DNA of 64,000 nucleotides from Rotaria sordida (GCA_905250125.1 CAJNOL010000372.1:49063-113062); one strand, 5' to 3'; positions 37,685 to 49,737 are shown, counted from the first letter of the stretch. Notes: a model not told the origin generated them from the letters alone. Translations and numbers: made by a program.

Positions 37685-39095
37685 TTTAACTGATTTTGAT
37701 TTTTGAAAAACTTATTTATCATAACAAGACATCTAGATCGATATTAAAACAAAGAAGTCTTGTATTACATTTTATGTGTACATGTTTTAAATATTTCGTA
37801 CAATATTTCCCTTTTTTCAATTTCGAAGTAATTACTATAATATCTTTTTTGTATTAATTGTTGTAACTTTTCCAATAACTTTACTAAACAAAAAAAAAAT
37901 AACACTCTAACAAATATGGCGATCATCTCTTAGTAACTTTTAAGATTTTAATTCTTTTGTACAAACATTTATCAGAGAGACTCAACAAGATTTCTTGTTT
38001 ATATGCAAGCGATAACTTGAATTCAAAATTTAAAAGAAATCAGATTGATTTTTATAGGTCAATACTATTGATATTGCTTTATTCAGAATTTCTCTTCTGG
38101 AGGGACGATTTAAATTTCTAGGAGATTGAACATCTTTTTTTTGTTTTTTGGGAGCACAGACGCATACTATGCAGTACAATAACTGCAGAAGGATCAACCC
38201 GACCTTCGGTGGAGTACTGTCTTCCTCGGGTCAAATATTGGATACAATAAATATTAATATCTCCTATTGTTTAATTCAAAAATCATTGGAATGAAACGTA
38301 TACTATGATAAGATTGTTTGAATTATGCTAAATCTTGAATAAATAATATATTCTATATATATAGAAAATTCAAAGTGATGTAATCATATCTTCTTAAGAA
38401 ACTAATAGTTTTTTATACTAGAAACAATCTTCAACATGAAAAATAAATCAAAAACATGTCAAATAAATGCTATATAAAACAAAATAGATAAATATAAATT
38501 GAATTATTCTCTGACATGCATATATTATGAGAATAGACATGTCAATGGCTTTTTCTTTTAGTCTTTGATACGTTTACTAACAATTATCGAAGTTATTCAT
38601 GCATTAAAAGAATAACAAAGGAGCATATATTAATCTTATAAATCACAAGTGATGAAACGAACATGAATACATAGATGATATATTATGAAAAATCGAGCTT
38701 TCTATAAAATAATACCAACTTAATGTAACAAGTTGTTTGATGAACAAACATAAATTGAGTAATAGCAGTTACCAGTAGTCGATGATTTTTATTTATATCT
38801 TGAGAAATAATTTTTATTTTCTCTATTCATTTGATGCAAGTAACATATATTAATCTTGACAAATCGATAAAATTTTTCGAAAATTATCGTTTTGTAAACC
38901 TTCTATATCAATCAACAGTAAACTCGTCTATTCTATATTGCTGTCAGAATATGTTATTTTGTTTTTCGATATAATTTTTGTCAATATCTATCCGAAAATT
39001 ACTTTCGCGTAGCATGCTTACGATTCACAAAAAAAAGAAAATCTTTTATGACTAACGCATCAATTGAGTTTTTATTTTTATTATATATTTAAATA
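37685..39095. other. Intergenic, no gene recognised
   Basis: AT-rich. A short GC-balanced block near 38155-38225 contains ACCCGA...TCGGGT, which can form a hairpin, and a CAGTACAATAACTGCAG stretch, but no tRNA or snRNA could be assigned. 38890-38960 resembles sequence near 44605-44640 (TATATCAATCAA...TCGTCTATT), so repeat fragments are present. Confidence 0.4.
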
Positions 39096-40022
39096 TTATT
39101 TACTAATAATTGTTGTTGATGTTTTTTTTTGACGTTCTTTTGTTCTATATGTAATATAGACATAAATCAAACCACCTATTGTTGTCAATAAAATACTAAT
39201 GATTTGTTTTATTGTTAATGATTCACCAAATAATACTGATCCAACAAATATAATTAATAAAGTTTTTAATTGTCCAACCATATTATATCCAATAGCAGCA
39301 TCATCTTTTATACACCATATAACACTTGAATTAACAATAAATGCAAGTAAACCACATAAAACTAATAAAATAATTATATTCCATCGAAATAAAACGTACC
39401 AATTAAATTGAAATGATGAATCACTAAATAACCAACAAGGAACTAATATAAAAGTTGATATTATTGTTTGATTTTGTAGAAAATATGTACGTTCATATAT
39501 TGATGATGCGTTATCATTTTGTACCATAGTTTGATATAATGCATTACATATAACACTCAAACAAGCATAAGTAACACTTAATGGATGAAAATAAAGATCT
39601 GAATATGTATTAACTAAAGTTCCAAATACAATAATTCCAAAAGTTAATAAAATTGATAAAGAATAATCTTGAGAAAATTTTTCTTTAGTTAATATTAAAG
39701 AATTTAATCTTAATTTTAATTGTATCCATTCAATAAACATTAAAGTTGGTGGAACTTGTAATTTAATTAATTGATATGTACCTATAGTATTATATTGTAA
39801 TGATAAATTACTAAATGTTATAAATGCTGAAAATGATATTGAAATAAGAAATAAATGAAATAATGATTCTAATCGATTTGTTGATGTTTGAATATTTTTT
39901 ATTGAGATTTTCGGTAGAAATTGTAAAGCAATCGATGCAAATAATCCCAAAAGAAAACAATTGATTATAGTTAATGTTAAACTTGAAATGGGATATTCAC
40001 GAAAAAAAGTCATTTGATACAT
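39096..40022 (-). CDS. SLC35E3-like nucleotide-sugar/drug-metabolite transporter, copy A (5' damaged)
   Basis: Multi-pass membrane protein of the SLC35/TPT family (SLC35E3 type), which would act in Golgi/ER membranes; its substrate is unknown. The 308-residue frame contains FSNLSLQYNTIGTYQLIK, matching the NLSLQ-NTIGTYQL signature of SLC35E3. It also contains the family's C-terminal features GYNMVGQLKTLLI and FGESLTIKQ. About nine hydrophobic segments are visible. Compared with copy B (45347-46353), the first transmembrane helix is missing. In copy A the matching DNA upstream of 40022 has lost its ATG, and a small indel near 40010 shifts the frame. The internal ATG at 40022 gives a truncated frame. 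It may be a pseudogene, or still translated from the internal ATG. Confidence 0.75.
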   Translation of the reverse strand: MYQMTFFREYPISSLTLTIINCFLLGLFASIALQFLPKISIKNIQTSTNRLESLFHLFLISISFSAFITFSNLSLQYNTIGTYQLIKLQVPPTLMFIEWIQLKLRLNSLILTKEKFSQDYSLSILLTFGIIVFGTLVNTYSDLYFHPLSVTYACLSVICNALYQTMVQNDNASSIYERTYFLQNQTIISTFILVPCWLFSDSSFQFNWYVLFRWNIIILLVLCGLLAFIVNSSVIWCIKDDAAIGYNMVGQLKTLLIIFVGSVLFGESLTIKQIISILLTTIGGLIYVYITYRTKERQKKTSTTIISK

Positions 40023-41645
40023 AAATTAATAAAATAGCTGATAAAAAGTTAAGAGAGTAATTTAAAACAAAACGATCTTGTATAATTATAGATATATGTT
40101 ATAGTTTATCATATAAATATTCGTTGATAGAACAACTGAGAAGTATGGAAGATGATGAAAGTTGATCGAACATGAGTAACTGAAGAAAGAAATAAAACAA
40201 AATACAAGAAAAAAGAACAAAAAAAGAAAAATATTACATGTATATTTGTCCACATGGTTGTAGAGTTTATTCTAATAGAAGGAGAGAACAACATGTTTGG
40301 AAAAAATCAATATTAGTACATTTATTAAACACAGTAGTCATCAAAATTCTCGCTATTGGATAAAACATATCTAAACACGAATCCTTTGATTTCATTTTTG
40401 GTGACAAATAGAGTACGATGAACCCTGATCGAAAGCAGCAATGAAGATTTGAACAGCCTTTCAAACGAAGGAGCTCGAAGGCCAATATTGATTCTTTTTT
40501 TTCAGATAGTGATACTTCAGCATTAACAGCAAATTTCAGTGTTTAAATACTCACTTGAAAGCTCAAGGCTGTCTCTACTACTAATAAAAATTTGTTGTCA
40601 AATGAGTGTAGTCGGTTTGATTTGTGAGGTTATCTCTGGAGCAGTCTTAACATGACAACAGATGGAATTCCTCAAAAAGTAACTTGTAATTCCGACTACG
40701 TAGTTTTAATCATTTGCCTCGAAACGTTTTCAGTAAGTTGTCTGGTTTATTCAAATATTGTCTATTAATTTCATGATTATAGCTATTTGTGAAGCGGAGA
40801 TTTAAGCGGAGACATAACTGCGTCTCAGGAACATAGCAGATTGGAGTCTTCTATCTGTGACACAATAAAGACATGTAGAAGTTTATTTATTAATAGAAGA
40901 ATGTATATTAGCGCTTCAAAATAATAGCGAACGAAAAAAGCCCTTTTTGGAAGTGCAAGGAAAAAAACCAAGGTTTCTATTCTGAGTTCGATGCATTAGA
41001 TCAGTCGATCTCGCGTTAATACTTATCATAACTATTTTTCTGAGATTGGCCAAAGAGAAACTACGAATATTTTCACCAGTAAATATTCGATCAAGAAGAA
41101 TCTACGATATATTAGCATCTAACAAAACTAAATTGTTTAAACCAATTACTATTTGCTACCATATTATAGCAGCCAATATTGATTATATTGAACTGTGACA
41201 TCGATTCAAAATCCGATTCTGAAATCACAGCTGGTTCAATATCGGGTGAGATAATCTGAAGACCTCTTGAGAAATTGTAGATGGTCGAATTAACCATATA
41301 AACACGTACATAACTGTCACATAGGCCGTTGCAGTTTCAATCATCCTTCATCATACTGATTGACTGTCAAAAAGAAAAGTAACTATAAGTGACATATTTA
41401 TTTTATTATCGACATTTGTAATTGTAGTACATCTACTAAATAAATTTTTTTGTTGCTGGTGATTACAATAAACAAAAATAACATTATCTTTACAAGTAAC
41501 AATACAATTGTTAAACAACAATATAGAACAGTTTTACTATTAGCAATATCGGAATACATGAGATAAAAGTATCGTTTTAATCGCGTTCTACGCCTAGAAC
41601 AAACAAATAGAATAAACAGGAAAATGGATTTTATTATTTTTTTGT
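40023..41645. other. Intergenic between transporter copy A and the Fic gene
   Basis: The first 120 bp is the degenerate 5' part of transporter copy A. Its flank (GGTTGATCGAAC-like motifs) is also seen upstream of copy B, showing that the duplication included 5' sequence. The rest has no recognisable gene. Frames 41112-41297 and 41398-41655 are not protein-like. Confidence 0.45.
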
Positions 41646-42190
41646 CTAATAACACATTTTGTGAAAATATTTTGTATGCTTGCAGGTAAATTCATGTATA
41701 AGAAAATTAATTAATGCAAACATTTGATGTTCATAAATATAATCAATCAAAGGTTGTAAATCGCCTTGCACAATACTTTTTTCACTTGCTTCTATATAAG
41801 ATTTCTTATCATGTATAGTAACTAATAGCGGCAAATAACCATGTTTAACCAAGAAGCTGCTAACGATTGTTCTTGTCATTCGACCATTACCATCTATAAA
41901 TGGATGTATCTTGATCAATTGTTTATGAATATAAGCCGCTAACACTATTGGATGAACATAATTCAAGCCATTGATGATATTTATTAATCCGTTCAGTTGA
42001 TTTTCTACTTCGTTTGGTGGACAAAAGTCAAATAATAAGCCATCATTTCTTGTTGGTGAATTAGGAACATTTTTAAATCGTCCTTGTGGAATGAGAATAC
42101 GAATTTCTTGTTTTAATTCAGGCGAGTATACCTAATGAAATGGTGCATGTCGTACAATTTCTCTATGGAAAAATTTAATTGATTCGACGT
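41646..42190 (-). pseudogene. Fic-domain protein (AMP/NMP transferase), in-frame stop
   Basis: Fic proteins transfer AMP or other nucleotide groups to hydroxyls of target proteins. The intact catalytic motif HPFIDGNGRMTR is visible, with HPIVLAAYIHKQL before it and HGYLPLLVTI after it, as in the Fic core. Coding homology extends upstream from the core: SPELKQEIRILIPQGRF and SPTRNDGLLFDFCPPNEV. Farther upstream, in the same frame, DVESIKFFHREIVRHAPFH is separated from it only by TAG at 42132-42134, where a single change from CAG would restore reading. An acceptor-like TTTTTTAG lies at 42191-42196. No convincing upstream exon was found. Either this is a broken gene, or translation starts after the stop. 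Similar single-domain Fic genes are common in bacteria and in animals with transferred genes, but origin cannot be judged here. Confidence 0.7.
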
Positions 42191-45100
42191 CTAAAAAACA
42201 AGAAATACCAACTATTAAAAATTATTAAACATAGAATTATTCAGAAAAAATCAGGACCACAGTTTTCGAAAAAACTATTCTTTTGTCTTCTTTGAGCATC
42301 TGACAGATCTAGTTCTAATGGCTCATTTACCCTAGTTTGACAGTATTGATAAATAAAAATCCTAATCAAGACACTTTGAAATGTAAAAGTCAACCTAAAC
42401 CACTGTCGACGCCAAAATATAATGCACCTCGATATTTTTTAATTATTTCGAAAACGAAAGGAGCTAGAAACCTGCAGTTTTCACCATTCGAAAGAGAAAT
42501 GTTGAAAAGTAAAACTCTGCTACATTATCCTGAGTATGAATTGGTCAAGCTGATCAGCTTCTGCCGTAAATTTTGACTCGAAGTTTTCGAAAAAAAAATT
42601 CCAATTAACTATAATTTTCAATTTACTCAATCGATGGCGAAGACGTTTCTCTCTTGATCTACACAAGACCTACCTTTCTACCTTCTTCCATTTAGAATTT
42701 ATAAGAATCTTACTGAAAGCCTCGAAATCGACTAACTGACCACTTGTTACTTTGAACTGTATTAAATTTGGGGTAGTCAACTATGCTGAGTCGCATGGTG
42801 ATGTTTATTTTTTGTTTTGAAATGATCTCACGTTGGTATGGTAAGATCTAGAAAATAACCCTTCGTTAATGTTAAAAGTTTCGCATAGACAGAATTACAA
42901 AAATCATGACCTAACAAATTCTGATTAATTCTGATTTCATTTTGGATTTCAATTAATAAAATATTTTTATTATTAATTCAATTACGGTATAGATGTGTGT
43001 GAAGAGAATATTCACATCTTTTGACATGCTCCCTTCTCTTTCGTTCAGCTTTGGCTGACTCTCTTTCCTCATGGACGTCCAGTTTCCAAATTTTTTTTGG
43101 AAGAGCCTGTTTGATCACATACACCGTTTCTTTTTTGTAGAACTCACATATTTGACAAAAAGAAATAGTGATTGTAAGTTATAAGAGAAGGTTTTTTCCA
43201 CTTTCTTCCTTCTTCTAGCAACCCGGCTCATAACATGGTAGTGACGGAACTCTTCAATGATTTTGCTACCGCTGACAGTGTCGAATATGATGATTAGTGA
43301 TGCTTTGATTTGCTCACTCATCAAATGATTAATACTGAAATCAAGTTGTAACTTCCGAAAGAAATTAATACTAGTGCTATTGAGATTTTCAAGAAACATA
43401 ATAGCACGTTGAGAACTATTCCAAATATTATAGATAGGCATGTAGAATAGATAATTAGAATAATAATGATAATTGTAGTTTAAGAAAAACAAAAATTAAA
43501 TAACGAGCAAATAGGAACAGGACAAATAAAAACTAGAGCATAAGTAAAAATTTTTAAAAAAAGTTTCCGTTTGGAATGCAGAAAAAAATAACATAGATCG
43601 TTTTTCTGATGGTCGATTATATTCTTAGAAAGAGACTATCATCCGTTAGAGATTTTTTACTTAACGTATTTTGTATTAGTATAATAAAGTTGAATAAAAG
43701 ATATGTAAGTTCGGCATTTTCCCATAAAGAGGCTACTCTTATAAGCTTCCCATGTCGTCGAAGTCGTCGCACTTTTGATGATTAATCGCGGTTTTTGGAA
43801 AATCGCCAATTTTTACGATTTATCGCGATATAATCGTCGATTTTTATTTGGCTGTTGACCCAGGTAGTCTATACATGATTGACTTATTTCATCAAAATAG
43901 TTTGGTTTTTCCATTTATTGTGTTTTTGTTGCGGGGGTCAGAAAAAAAATCGCCGCTTCAGTCGATTAATCGAGATTAATCTCACAATTATCGGACTAAT
44001 AAATAGCGATAAAATCGTCGATTTTGTGGCGATTTTGATGACATGGCTTGTCTATCAAAAGACTAGTACATCTTTTAATCTTCTCTTCTGCAAAATTAGA
44101 AGACCCTGCGTTTTCTATGGTATCTCATTTATTTCCATCATTTTTAATTAAAAAAGTTTTTCAGAAAACTAAAACAATTTTGAGAGTTTGGGAAAATATT
44201 TTCCAGGTTTTGAATGCCCAAAATAACGTTGAGCTGAATCTTTTCAGATTTTCAGCTCAAAACCGTGAAAACTATTCATATTTTGACGTAAATATACTAA
44301 TTAATGTTCTAATTTTTTTTAGAAATTCATTGATTAGGGAGAACTTCTATTACATCCGGCGCATCGTTTCTTCAAGAGGGTCTTCTATTGTGGGCGAGTT
44401 AATGAGCAGTTGTCTTTTGGAAAATGATGCTCAAAATTACTTTGAAAATTTCGCGAAAAATGCTTAACAAAAGGCTAAAATGTCGTACTAAGTATCCAGA
44501 CATACAGATGCGTCTGACCTTTCGCCTTCCAATGTGAGAAAATGTTCGGTTTCTGTTGACCATCCCTTTTCCTGAACGTCCATTATCAATAATCCCAAAT
44601 CTCTATATCAATCAATCATGAATTCGTCTATTTCATATTATCGTGAGAACACGCCATTTTTGTGAAACACGGTCTAAAAGGAGTGTTGAAGTGTATAGGA
44701 GTAGAAATTTGCACCCACTCCCCCCCCCCCCCTCCTCCTCCTCACAGACGTGACAGGCGTTCTTAGCAATGGCTATCACAGGCCGTGACAGGCAGGGTTT
44801 TGGATTCATCACAGACCGTAACAGACAGAGTTTTGGATCCATCACAGACTGTGACAGACAAGCTCCAGGGGTCATCATAGACTGTGAAAGAAGAGTTCAA
44901 GGAACTATCGGAGATAATACATAACTAACACATGATTAGAGCATATATGGAGTATTATCCTGTTTCAACTCTATAATGAGAGTAAGCCACGATGAAGAAA
45001 TGTACACTAATATGCATAAAAAAGAACAATTTTTATAAGATTGGCAACAGCAAGTACATCGTGTTTCACATTTTTAATCCTGCAAGGGATTGCGCTAACA

Positions 45101-45346
45101 GCTTTTTTTTCAATATGTCTTTGAAAATTATTTTTGTTGAGCATGTTTAAAAATAAACAAAATTGTTATGAATTAAGTACCAAACGAGTCTTCGTTTTTA
45201 TTTGACTTGTTTGTCACATATAGTAAATCGAATTTTAATATTCGACTATGTACATAAGAATGTAATAGTCATATACAACTTTTTATACTCTATATATCAT
45301 TCAGAAACAACAAACAAAACGGACATTTTCTTCTTTTAAATATTTA
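42191..45346. repeat. Repeat-rich intergenic region
   Basis: No gene recognised. 43760-44045 contains several copies of a GATTAATCGCGAT / AAAATCGTCGATTTT motif on both strands. 43120-43210 (AACTCACATATTT...ATAGTGATTGTAAGTT) resembles 56380-56430 inside the hAT nest. 44580-45120 resembles 49080-49580 (see separate entry). 44719-44743 is a run of about twelve C followed by CTC repeats. Frames 43115-43492 and 44048-44467 run through these repeats and lack protein features. Confidence 0.5.
44580..45125. repeat. Dispersed repeat copy related to 49080-49580
   Basis: Shared landmarks in the same order as at 49080-49580: a block like GAAACACGGTCTAAAAGG, a C-rich block, repeated CACAGACxGTGACAGAC units (about 44745-44890), and a terminal GCTAACAGCTTTTTTTT. 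Parts also match the ends of the hAT nest at 57660-57725 and the 60260-60330 region. It is probably a decayed non-autonomous DNA element, and its borders are approximate. Confidence 0.5.
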
Positions 45347-46353
45347 TTAAATATTATTAACTAACAGTTGTTGTTGTTGTTGATGTTTTTGACATTCTTT
45401 AGTTCTATATGTAATATAAACATAAATTGCACAACCTAATGTTGTAAATAAAACACTAATGATTTGTTTTATTGTTAATGATTCACCAAATAATGTTGAT
45501 CCAACAAATACAATTAATAAAGTTTTTAATTGTCCAACCATATTATATCCAATAGCAGCATCATCTTTTATACACCGTATAACACTTGAATTAACAATAA
45601 ATGCAACTAAACCACATAAAACTAATAAAATAATTATATTCCACCGAAATAAAACGTACCGATTAAATTGAAATGATGAATCACTAAATAACCAACAAGG
45701 AACTAATATAAAAGTTGATATTATTGTTTGATTTTGTAGAAAATATGTACGTTCATATATTGATGATGCTTTATCATTTTGTACCATAGTTTGATATAAT
45801 GCATTACATATAACACTCAAACAAGCATAAATAACGCCTAATGGATGAAAATAAAGATCTGAATATGTATTAACTAAAGTTCCAATACAATAATTCCAAA
45901 AGTTAATAAAATTGATAAAGAATAATCTTGAGAAAATTTTTCTTTAGTTAATATTGAAGAATTTAGTTTTAATTTTAATTGTATCCATTCAATAAACATT
46001 AAAGTTGGTGGAACTTGTAATTTAATTAATTGATATGTACCTATAGTATTATATTGTAATGATAAATTACTAAATGTTATAAATGCTGAAAATGATATTG
46101 AAATAAGAAATAAATGAAATAATGATTTCAATCGATTTGTTGATGTTTGAATATTTTTTATTGAAATTTTTGGTAGAAATTGTAAAATAATCGATGCAAA
46201 TAATCCCGAAAGAAAACAATTAATTATAGTTAATGTTAAACTTGAAATAGGATATTGACGAAAAAGCCATTTTGATACATAAATTAATAAAATAGCTGAT
46301 AAAAAATTAAGAGAATAATTTAAAACAAAACGACGATGTATTGTTAAAGACAT
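45347..46353 (-). pseudogene. SLC35E3-like transporter, copy B (frameshifted)
   Basis: Duplicate of the 39096-40022 transporter about 6.3 kb away in the same orientation, and very similar in both coding and flanking sequence. Unlike copy A it keeps a convincing start ATG (46353) and the first transmembrane helix (NFLSAILLIYVSKWLF). A single base is missing near 45882-45886: copy A reads TTCCAAATACAA on the plus strand and copy B reads TTCCAATACAA. This shifts the frame after GIIV and stops translation at 45874. The remaining half continues in another frame to 45347, with the C-terminal motifs intact. The 3' end is Gln-rich (CAACAACAACAACAA) rather than Thr/Ser-rich as in copy A. A sequencing error is the alternative to a real frameshift. 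Confidence 0.8.
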
Positions 46354-47064
46354 GTATTATAGTTTCTTATAAAAAAACAACTCGTTGATAGACATGAAGG
46401 TTGATCGAACAAAAAAAAAGTAACGGATGAAAGTAATCAAAATTGAATTTAAAAGTAAGAAGAACGAAAAAGAGAAAAAAAGCATGTGTCATACACATTC
46501 GTCTATGTAATCTTGGAGATTATTTAAATAAAAAAGAGAGAGAAAGAATATTCATATTTTTATTAAATATTAATTTAAATTTTTGCTAGCATGGTCTAAT
46601 CTATTTGATGTATTTGATAAGAATTGAATGCTATTGGAATCATAAAAAATGATATAAATTATTCTTTGTTTTTACCATAACGTATACATGTACGGTTTGA
46701 TTGAAGAGAAATATTCTAGTTGTATAAACTAAAATATATTATAAGATGTGTCAAAAATAATAAAATGATTTTATAATTCATCATGCCTTGTATAAAATAA
46801 GAGTTTACTTTTTTGAAACTTTCCTAGATTTATATAACGATTTAATACAATGGATGCGTTTAATTCCAAGTTCGGATTTCTTGTTTTAAAATTGGTCTTT
46901 GGAAAAAAAAACTTGGACCTCGATAATGAAAAGAAAGAAAAAAGTGTAATAGAAATTTTAGTTTTACAATAAATCGAAAGGTTTTGACTTGTTATTATGT
47001 ACACTCATCATCAACAGAGATGAAACATGAAAATTTTCATTTAGAGAGAATATATAATAATTTA
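46354..47064. other. 5' flank of transporter copy B, no gene seen
   Basis: The first ~100 bp aligns with the 5' flank of copy A. The remainder is AT-rich without a recognisable gene; the frame 46771-47004 is not credible. Confidence 0.4.
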
Positions 47065-47560
47065 TAGTTTATAGTAATTCTCTTCCTTGAATGATGATGT
47101 TTTATTTATTTATTATTGACGTTTTGGTACATGAAGGTGATCTTCGTCAGAAATAGGAATGGTTAAAGTTTATATAAAATTTTCAAAATATTCTCTTTTT
47201 TTCTTTCTCTTTATATATACGTCTATATTGTTGTTTGCTTTTGTTCTTCTGCTTTGAATAACATATATAATATATATAATAGTGGCACGGACAAGACGGT
47301 AATACTGGCAAAGAAAGGCTAGCCTTTCATCTTAGTCCGTACCACTATTATATATATAATATATGTTATTCAAAGCAGAAGAACGAAAGCAAACAACAAT
47401 ATAGACGTATATATAAAGAGAAAAAAAAAGAGAATATTTTGAAAATTTTATATAAACTTTAATCATTGCTATTTCTGACGAAGATCACCTTCATGTACCG
47501 AAACGTCAATAATAAATAAATAAAACATCATCATTCAAGGAAGAGAATTACTATAAACTA
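47065..47560. mobile_element. About 495-bp palindromic element
   Basis: Almost perfect inverted arms symmetric about 47312: TAGTTTATAG at 47065-47074 pairs with CTATAAACTA at 47551-47560. Long identical stretches such as GAAGGTGATCTTCGTCAGAA mirror exactly. The centre (about 47280-47345) contains GTGGCACGGACAAGA against GTGGTACGGACTAAGA and a small AAAGGCTAGCCTTT palindrome. Arm-to-arm differences are rare. No coding content. Non-autonomous fold-back/MITE-like. Confidence 0.85.
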
Positions 47561-48409
47561 TGAATTTATCAACCTTCATCACACGTTGTGAAAGAATATA
47601 TAATAACATTAATTAACTTCTGACAAACAATTAATTCAATATGAAAGTAAATGTTTGGGTTTTATTCATCTCTACTGATGAGAAAACTTTTTTCTTTCTC
47701 TCTTCATTGAGTTTCTAACATATACTCAAGCGCAGCTACTTTCATGCTTAATTAGAATTGAATTATTTAATTTATGTGAATATGTGCAAAATTAGAAATT
47801 CTAGAACAAACAATTCCTAACCAGTTCTAAGTAAAGTGAAGTTGGTGCATCTTTATTCTATTACTAAATAACTACAACTTATAATATGATAAAGAAGTTT
47901 AATAAAATACGAAATAATAATTGTGAGACTAATTTGAATCTTAGCATCACTTTGGTAAATATATCTTGAAACAGAAGATCTTCTTATGTTTGTTCTTGTA
48001 TGTACTAGTAGTACAGGAACTTGATTCGTGACAGTTGCGCAAAATTCATTCGAATTGTAATTATCTTTGAAATGACTCGGAGTTTGAACCAAGGATGTGT
48101 GTATTTTTGAATGTTGTTCAATATATTTTTTTTCTTGATCATATTGCTGCAAACATTGCTCGATGCTTAGCTATTCGAATTATGAGAACGGCAATATCGA
48201 ATAATTGAAAAACAACACTAACCAAGAATACCAGAATTTTAATATATCTTTATATCAACAAATAATCGATAGAATATTAATACAATTTAAATTAATAATG
48301 AATCATTATGACAATAAAATCTATGAATATGAGTAATCTAATATATTTTTCTTTCTATTTTTAAAAATGACTTCAGTTTTAAAATATTAACTAACGAGGA
48401 AACTATCCC
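47561..48409. other. Intergenic, no gene recognised
   Basis: AT-rich; the only longer frame (47853-48152, minus) does not resemble a protein. No RNA gene or clear repeat was seen. Confidence 0.45.
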
Positions 48410-48900
48410 AACTGTAATTGGCCATTTGAGCTCATAAGAAGATCTCGGTAAGAATAGAAGAAGTTTCAAAGGTTTCGTCCCCATGAATCTTTAGTGCTGA
48501 GCTATGGCCATTGTACTAAATTTTAAGTCTAATGACCCTTAGAATACCGTGAAAGTTTCAACCTAAAAGAATATTTCTTTTTGAGATATTGGATTTCCGA
48601 AAAATAGTTGTTTGCTACAGACACATCACAAAAATTGAATTCACTTGAAAAATTCAATATTTCGAAAAGGAACATTTTTTCAGGCCATTCTAAGGATCAT
48701 TCGATCTATTATCTATCGGTAAAACTTGAGTTCAAAGTTTCATTATTTGGCTTTCAAGAAAATACCTACGAATGCGTTCCGAAAAGTCAGTAAAAAAGCC
48801 ATAACTCTGCTTCCAAGGACTATAGAGACGAACCCTTTTAGATATATTCTAATCTTACCGAGATCTTCTTATACGCCCAATATGGACTCAAACAGCAGCT
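48410..48900. repeat. Imperfect inverted repeat, about 490 bp
   Basis: Arms symmetric about 48653: AAGAAGATCTCGG at 48436-48448 pairs with CCGAGATCTTCTT at 48858-48870. GTTTCGTCCCCATGAATC mirrors the region around AGAGACGAACCC. Arms are diverged, and the open frames through it (48608-48914) are by-products. A decayed MITE-like copy. Confidence 0.7.
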
Positions 48901-49079
48901 TACAATTAGAATAGTTCTCTCGTAGGAAAATGGGAACGTAATCATGTTGTTAAGATTTCCTTTTTTTCTCATCGTGAACGTTATCGACGTCAAACTTTAC
49001 TCTTGTTATATGTAAGAATGACGGATTTTTAAAATCATCTGAGAATCTCTCGAGGATTTTATCTACAATTATCTCGTAT

Positions 49080-49580
49080 TTAAATTTCAACTAATTGAAA
49101 TGATAATCAAGAAAGAAAAAAATTAATTTCATAATCTTCTGTTTTTGTTTTCCTGTGGAACATGATCTAAAAAGACGGTTAAAATATATAGGGTAGAGAT
49201 TAGCACATGTCCTTTCCTTCCCAACCTTCCACAGATCATGATAGATACCTTGGCAATGACACAGCAGAGACATCCCTAGCAATGTCTCTTCTTCCTCACT
49301 AACTATGACAGATTCCTTAGCAACACTTCTCCCACGGCGTAGATCGTGACAGATGTTATTGATATACAATCAACGACCGTATGTCAATAATATCTCGCTA
49401 TATTCAATGAACTACTTTCTTATCATATTTCTAGAGGATTAAGCCTAAGGATGATGAAGAGATGTATCTCAAAATAGATGGAATAAAATAATCTTGCTGT
49501 GATTAGCAACAGCACCTGCATTATGTTTGACATTTTAATCCCATAGGAATTGTGTTAACAGCTTTTTTTTCATCTGAACA
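49080..49580. repeat. Dispersed repeat copy related to 44580-45125
   Basis: Same order of landmarks as the 44580 copy: GGAACATGATCTAAAAAGACGG, a C/T-rich block, then tracts with ACAGATCATGATAG and TTGGCAATGACACAG-like units, ending GTGTTAACAGCTTTTTTTT. Divergence from the 44580 copy is substantial, so both are old. Boundaries are approximate. Confidence 0.5.
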
Positions 49581-49737
49581 GTGTCAAAAGCACTGATTCT
49601 GATTTATAATGTTTCGATGATAAATTTATAGAGCAAAATCTTTTTCTACTATTAAAATAAATTAACAATAAATGAATATCAAAAAAAGAAAAAAGTAATT
49701 AATAATAACAACACACTCAACAAAAAAACAATCTCTA

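Noticed and set aside
38150..38230. Hairpin-forming ACCCGA...TCGGGT block considered as a small RNA gene
   Set aside because: No match to tRNA, snRNA or a spliced-leader structure; too short and featureless.
42240..42330. Possible upstream exon of the Fic gene (minus strand, NEPLELDLSDAQRRQK-like)
   Set aside because: The frame ends at a stop without a convincing donor, and no clear link to the Fic exon could be made.
43115..43492. 125-residue open frame on the minus strand
   Set aside because: Overlaps sequence related to the hAT nest; low-complexity start and no recognisable motif.
44048..44467. 139-residue open frame on the plus strand
   Set aside because: It lies in repeat-like sequence, with no domain, no splice structure and composition unlike the real genes nearby.
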